Origin: an uncultured Bacilli bacterium
GTDB taxonomy: Bacteria > Bacillota_I > Bacilli_A > RF39 > UBA660
Reading direction: 5' to 3'
Assembly (NCBI GenBank): GCA_934101425.1
Contig: CAKOQQ010000010.1
Coordinates: forward strand, 1 to 25,860
DNA: 25,860 nucleotides
Part shown: piece after piece, positions 22,555 through 25,860 of the stretch
Numbering within the stretch: the stretch's first letter is position 1
Layout: each line of letters opens with the position of its first letter
Position numbers and translations under genes: made by a program
Notes under the pieces: model-generated
What the model was told of the DNA's origin: nothing
The model's input: only the letters and a program-made list of their open reading frames with translations
The model's database searches: none

Positions 22555-23463
22555 ATGAATAACATAAATAATATAGTAAAAGGTTATTCCAAAATAGATT
22601 TAGAAAAAAATTATAAAGAAGCTTTAAAAGATAATAACTTTAAAGAATTTGTAAATAAATTCAAATTAAAAGATGAAGTAAAAGAAAAATATACTAGTTC
22701 ATTAGAAGAAAGCTACAAAGAATATAGTAACTGTATGAATTGTAAAGGTCTTATGGAATGTAAAAATAGTATAGTAGGATGTGCATATTTACCTAAAGTA
22801 GATAATGGTAAATTATTATTTCAATATAAAGCTTGTAAATATAAAAATAAAGAATTAAAGCAAAATAAATATAAAGATAATATAACTTTATTTGAAACAT
22901 CAAAAAGTGTTATTGATGCTTCTATGAAGAATATAATAACTAAGTATGATGCTAGATTTGAAGTTATAAAGTGGATTAAAGATTTTATAACTGATTATCC
23001 AACTAATAAAAATTTAAAAGGAATATATTTATATGGTAATTTTGGATGTGGTAAAAGTTATTTACTTTCTGCTATGTTAAATGAATTAGCTAAAGAAGGT
23101 TATAAATCAACAATAGTATTTTATCCAGAATTCTTAAGAAAGTTAAAAGAATCATTTGATACCGATTTTAATTCTAAAATGTATAATGTAATACATACTC
23201 CAATACTTTTATTAGATGATATAGGAGCTGAAAATGTAACGTCTTGGAATAGAGATGAAATATTATCTACTATATTACAATATAGAATGGATAATAATTT
23301 ACCTACATTATTTACATCTAATTTAAGTATAGAAGAATTAGAAACTCATTTAAGTTATAGTTCTAATAAAGAAGATGTATTAAAAGCTAAAAGAATTATT
23401 GAAAGAATTAAAAAATTAACAATAGAAAAAGAAATAATAAGTGTTAACTTAAGAAATCAGTAG
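22555..23463 (+). CDS. dnaI: Primosomal helicase loader DnaI
   Basis: DnaI is the AAA+ ATPase that loads the replicative helicase together with DnaB and DnaD. This protein is 302 residues. The N-terminal helicase-binding region carries a Cys cluster (C60, C63, C69, C76, C94) suited to zinc. The ATPase has Walker A GNFGCGKS (161-168) and Walker B ILLLDDIGAE (217-226), then a sensor-type LFTSNLS and a C-terminal RIIERIKKL. AGGTGA is shared with the end of dnaB, four bases away, so the pair forms an operon. Confidence 0.94.
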   Translation: MNNINNIVKGYSKIDLEKNYKEALKDNNFKEFVNKFKLKDEVKEKYTSSLEESYKEYSNCMNCKGLMECKNSIVGCAYLPKVDNGKLLFQYKACKYKNKELKQNKYKDNITLFETSKSVIDASMKNIITKYDARFEVIKWIKDFITDYPTNKNLKGIYLYGNFGCGKSYLLSAMLNELAKEGYKSTIVFYPEFLRKLKESFDTDFNSKMYNVIHTPILLLDDIGAENVTSWNRDEILSTILQYRMDNNLPTLFTSNLSIEELETHLSYSSNKEDVLKAKRIIERIKKLTIEKEIISVNLRNQ

Positions 23464-23472
23464 GGGGATTTT

Positions 23473-25401
23473 ATGAAAGAATTAAGACATAAACTTGCAA
23501 ATATGGCTAGAAGTAACCAAAAATATAATTTTAAGACATATAAAAAATGTGCAGAAAATGCATGTAGTTTTAAAGTTAGTAATGAAGTTATTCTTGATTC
23601 TTTTTTAGATATATTAATTTCTGAATTAAAAAATTATAATTTTAAGAAAACCCCTAGTAAGTCTAACTACGTATTTAAAATATTTAAAGTATTAAATAAG
23701 TACGCTAGTTATATGGAAGATGATTCATTCAAAGAAAAAATAGAAGCTTTAGAAAAAATAACTGATAGTAAAAGCTTAAGAGCTTATTCTTTAGCAAAAG
23801 GATTACATAGAGAAGAAACTATTAACTTTTTTACTAGAATAAAAAATGAAATATCTCTTTTAAAAGTACAATTAAATATTGAAGATGAAAAGGTATTTGG
23901 ATTAGCTACTAAAAAAGAAGATTTAGAACAGTTTTTAAAGTATTTATTATTTGATATTAGAAACTTTAACTATATTGAAATATTATTTAGTCAAAAACCA
24001 GATTTAATGAATTATAAAAATAATGGTAAGTATCTATTAGACTTAATACTTACTAAATATATTGAATCATTAATGGACTTAAATGATAATAATATTGTTT
24101 ATTATGAAAAAGTAGTTAACTTATTTATAGAATCACCTAATTTTAAAATATCACCAGAATATAAAAAGGCTTTAATCAAAAGATTAGAAATATTTTTAAA
24201 TACTATAGATATTTCTAATGAAAAAAGTAGAATCAAGAAAAAAGCTCATTTATTTATAGAGTCAACTATAAATAGATTAAATAATATAGAACCAGATTAT
24301 AGTGAAGAAGAAATACAAAAATTAAATGATAAATATGGCATTATCATAAAAGATGATTTTACAATACCAAAAGCTCCATTTAAAGATATTACTTGTACTG
24401 ATATGACAGATAGAAGAGTAATTACTATAGATGGAGATAACACTATGTGTTTTGATGACGCTATATCATTTGATGTACTGCCAGATGGGACATATAGAGT
24501 TGGAATATATATATCTGATGTAGCTGATTTTATAAGAAGGCCTAGTGCTCTTGATTATTTAGCTTATAAACAAGGTAATTCAATATATTTACCATATAAT
24601 GTAATACCTATGTTTCCAACTAATCTAGCAAATAATGTTTGTTCTCTTAGAGAAAAAGAGTATAAAAATGTAGTAGCCTATACATTTATATTTAGTAGTG
24701 ATTTTGAACTAATTAGTGATGATGTAAGAAGAGCTATTATAAAAGTAAATAAAAATTATGGTACTACATTAGTAGATAGAATATTAGAAAGAAAAGATAG
24801 TATAGAAGAATATGAATTACTAAAAAAAGTAATAGCATTTTCAGAATATTTACAAGCAAAAAATAAACATGTAGAAGATTACCACACATTAAAAGAATTA
24901 ACAAAAGGTACAATGGAGAAATATGATTATAGTATAGGTTATAGTGCTTTATCACAATATATGGTATTTATAAATAACTTTATAGCTGAAAGATTTGCTA
25001 AATCAGATGGTCTTCCATTTATATATAGAATTAACGGATCAACTTATAATTCAAAACAACTAGAATTCTTAAAAGCTAAGGTAGAATTAAATCCTGAACT
25101 TGAGGGAATAATGACACAAATACAAGGAATGTATGTACCATCACTTTATTCAACTACTAATTTAGAACATAAAGGTCTTGGTCTATCTTCTTATGCACAT
25201 ACTACAAATCCAATTAGGAATTATGCATCACTTGCAAATCAAAGATTTATATTAGAATTTTTAGTAGATAAAGATTTTAGTAGAGTAGAAGAATATAGTG
25301 AAATGCTTCCCTCTATGGTAGATGATTTAAATGGAGCTAAAGATAGAATAGAAGAATATAAAAAAGAATATTCAAAAATATACTTTAAAAAGCATGATTA
25401 G
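23473..25401 (+). CDS. RNB-domain protein (RNase II/R-like), unusual layout
   Basis: This 642-residue protein has a helical N-terminal half (about 1-290) I do not recognise, then an RNase II/R catalytic (RNB) domain (about 310-620). It has neither the N-terminal cold-shock/OB domains nor the C-terminal S1 domain of RNase R. In the active-site block TIDGDNTMCFDDAISF, D320, D328 and D329 are kept, but the second Asp of the usual D-x5-D-x-DD pattern is C326. Near the end YAHTTNPIRNYAS (574-586) keeps the Arg (R582) of the HxTSPIRRYxD motif but has Asn and Ser changes. It may be a weakened or specialised 3'-5' exoribonuclease. AGGGGG is the ribosome site, ten bases after dnaI. Confidence 0.82.
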   Translation: MKELRHKLANMARSNQKYNFKTYKKCAENACSFKVSNEVILDSFLDILISELKNYNFKKTPSKSNYVFKIFKVLNKYASYMEDDSFKEKIEALEKITDSKSLRAYSLAKGLHREETINFFTRIKNEISLLKVQLNIEDEKVFGLATKKEDLEQFLKYLLFDIRNFNYIEILFSQKPDLMNYKNNGKYLLDLILTKYIESLMDLNDNNIVYYEKVVNLFIESPNFKISPEYKKALIKRLEIFLNTIDISNEKSRIKKKAHLFIESTINRLNNIEPDYSEEEIQKLNDKYGIIIKDDFTIPKAPFKDITCTDMTDRRVITIDGDNTMCFDDAISFDVLPDGTYRVGIYISDVADFIRRPSALDYLAYKQGNSIYLPYNVIPMFPTNLANNVCSLREKEYKNVVAYTFIFSSDFELISDDVRRAIIKVNKNYGTTLVDRILERKDSIEEYELLKKVIAFSEYLQAKNKHVEDYHTLKELTKGTMEKYDYSIGYSALSQYMVFINNFIAERFAKSDGLPFIYRINGSTYNSKQLEFLKAKVELNPELEGIMTQIQGMYVPSLYSTTNLEHKGLGLSSYAHTTNPIRNYASLANQRFILEFLVDKDFSRVEEYSEMLPSMVDDLNGAKDRIEEYKKEYSKIYFKKHD

Positions 25402-25435
25402 TAAGTTACTACCCAAAAAGGTAGATTTACTTTTT
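25400..25435 (+). terminator. Probable terminator with inverted-repeat element copy 2
   Basis: CTACC/GGTAG arms (25409-25424) lie inside outer AGTAA/TTACT arms and are followed by a T run. The 16-mer is one base different from that at 10477-10492. The -35 of leader B (TTTACT, 25426) overlaps its 3' side, so it could equally be a regulatory site. Confidence 0.5.
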
Positions 25436-25454
25436 AAAAAGGTTGTTATATAAT
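25426..25454 (+). promoter_or_regulatory. Promoter of leader B
   Basis: TTTACT, a 17-base spacer and TATAAT. The predicted start, about 25461, again falls at GTAAGGATGTGA. Confidence 0.6.
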
Positions 25455-25478
25455 TATTATAGTAAGGATGTGAAAAAT

Positions 25479-25538
25479 ATGACTAATAATTTGAATAAAT
25501 TGGAAAAAAGTATTAGTCATAATGTCACAAAAAACTAG
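25479..25538 (+). CDS. Possible 19-residue leader peptide B
   Basis: The ATG follows AAGGATGTGA. The frame (MTNNLNKLEKSISHNVTKN) crosses both stem arms and stops at the TAG in the 5' arm of the terminator. Coding is uncertain because the stem itself dictates the residues shared with leader peptide A. Confidence 0.35.
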   Translation: MTNNLNKLEKSISHNVTKN

Positions 25539-25565
25539 GAATTTCCTAGGTTTTTGTGATTTTTT
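25525..25565 (+). terminator. Terminator of leader B
   Basis: TCACAAAAA-A-CTAGGAA pairs with TTCCTAG-G-TTTTTGTGA (one mismatch), followed by T's. It is nearly identical to the terminator of leader A. Confidence 0.8.
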
Positions 25566-25600
25566 AATTTCTTATGAACAAAATAATAGAAGGAGGATAT

Positions 25601-25860
25601 ATGAAAAAGAAAGGATTTACATTAGTAGAGCTCTTAGCTGTAATAGTAATACTAGCAGTAATAGGACTAATAGCAATACCAAATGTAGTAAATACCGTAA
25701 ATAAGTCAAAACAAAAAACGGCAGAAGAAGCAGGACTTGCAATATCAAAAGCAGCAAGAAATTATTATCAAGCAGCACTTTTAGATTATGAAACGCTAAA
25801 TGAAATAGACTTAGCAGGAAAAGACTTAGAATATGAAGGAAAGAAACCAACAAAAGGGAT
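25601..25860 (+). CDS. Prepilin-like protein, cut by the window end
   Basis: The ATG after AGAAGGAGG opens a frame that stays open to the last base, so only the first 86 codons are seen. It begins MKKKGFTLVELLAVIVILAV with the prepilin cleavage site after G5 and E+5, then a helix ending in IPNVVNTVNKSK. The conserved NEIDLAGKDLEYEGKKPTKG segment corresponds to the IDLS...YSGEKPTKG segment of the other prepilins. The C-terminal module is unknown. It lies behind leader B. Confidence 0.9.
   Translation, partial: MKKKGFTLVELLAVIVILAVIGLIAIPNVVNTVNKSKQKTAEEAGLAISKAARNYYQAALLDYETLNEIDLAGKDLEYEGKKPTKG

Larger units (their letters stand above)
25461..25565 (+). ncRNA. Prepilin leader RNA B, candidate attenuator
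   Basis: Its order of parts is that of leader A: GTAAGGATGTGA at the 5' end, TATGACTAATA (25478-25488) pairing with TATTAGTCATA (25511-25521), then a strong terminator, 35 nt before the prepilin ATG. The loop is 22 nt with no G-rich tract, against 66 nt in leader A. Confidence 0.6.

Noticed and set aside
25522..25704. Short + strand frame across leader B and the last prepilin
   Set aside because: It runs through the terminator and overlaps the prepilin start out of frame, and its translation matches nothing.
1..25860. CRISPR arrays, insertion sequences or phage genes
   Set aside because: I saw no regularly spaced repeats, transposase, integrase or terminal inverted repeats. The repeats present are gene-internal or leader elements.
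1..25860. Mycoplasma-type genetic code (TGA = Trp)
   Set aside because: Several intact genes end in TGA at the expected length and Trp is TGG in conserved motifs.

Overview
The window is an AT-rich stretch from a low-GC Bacillota genome. The DnaB/DnaI helicase loaders, SepF, DivIVA and a T-box leader point to class Bacilli. TGA acts as a stop throughout (for example dnaB, and the ATGA overlap at ileS), so this is not a Mycoplasma-type code. The compact operons, very short leaders and abundant prepilin-like genes suggest an uncultured, gut-type lineage near RF39 or Erysipelotrichales. That placement is inference only.

Layout. (1) 1-1692: the 3' end of a large surface protein made of two copies of a 660-nt unit, each an Ig-like domain followed by a self-processing Hint domain. 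(2) 1759-5105: rnhB, a small unknown gene and an MBL-fold hydrolase, then an OmpR-type response regulator and its histidine kinase. (3) 5274-10465: sepF, divIVA, an Ile-type T-box leader, a Na+/Ca2+-exchanger-family gene and ileS. The IleRS is type 2 and has a rearranged HIGH motif (GLHH). (4) 10545-15640: four prepilin-like genes sharing an N-terminal methylation segment but carrying different C-terminal modules: a GVRP-ending domain, GLUG repeats, InlB-repeat plus Hint, and the GVRP domain again. (5) 15733-15823: tRNA-Ser(GCT). (6) 15901-18035: pgeF and a membrane-anchored Big_2 protein. They face yidD and a TroA/ZnuA-like lipoprotein that has lost its metal-binding histidines. (7) 19244-25401: rnc, an unknown gene, yebC/yeeN, an XRE regulator, dnaB, dnaI and an unusual RNB-domain protein. 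(8) 25601-end: a fifth prepilin-like gene, cut by the window edge.

The most unusual content is the prepilin family and its control regions. Hint (pretoxin-Hint / bacterial intein-like) domains with complete catalytic residues occur in at least one prepilin and twice in the truncated protein at the left edge, with no toxin domain behind them. Two prepilin genes are preceded by a related leader of about 100-155 nt. Each leader has a well-placed promoter, a 5' GTAAGGATGTGA segment, a perfect ATGACTAAT/ATTAGTCAT stem, a possible short leader peptide whose stop lies in the terminator, and a strong intrinsic terminator just upstream of the prepilin. One leader also contains a G-rich tract that could form a two-tetrad quadruplex. 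The prepilins are mosaic: 14381-15640 joins the N-terminus of one neighbour to the C-terminal domain of another. Together this looks like a modular, recombining set of surface pilins or pseudopilins under transcription attenuation. No pilus assembly ATPase, prepilin peptidase or secretin-like gene lies in the window.
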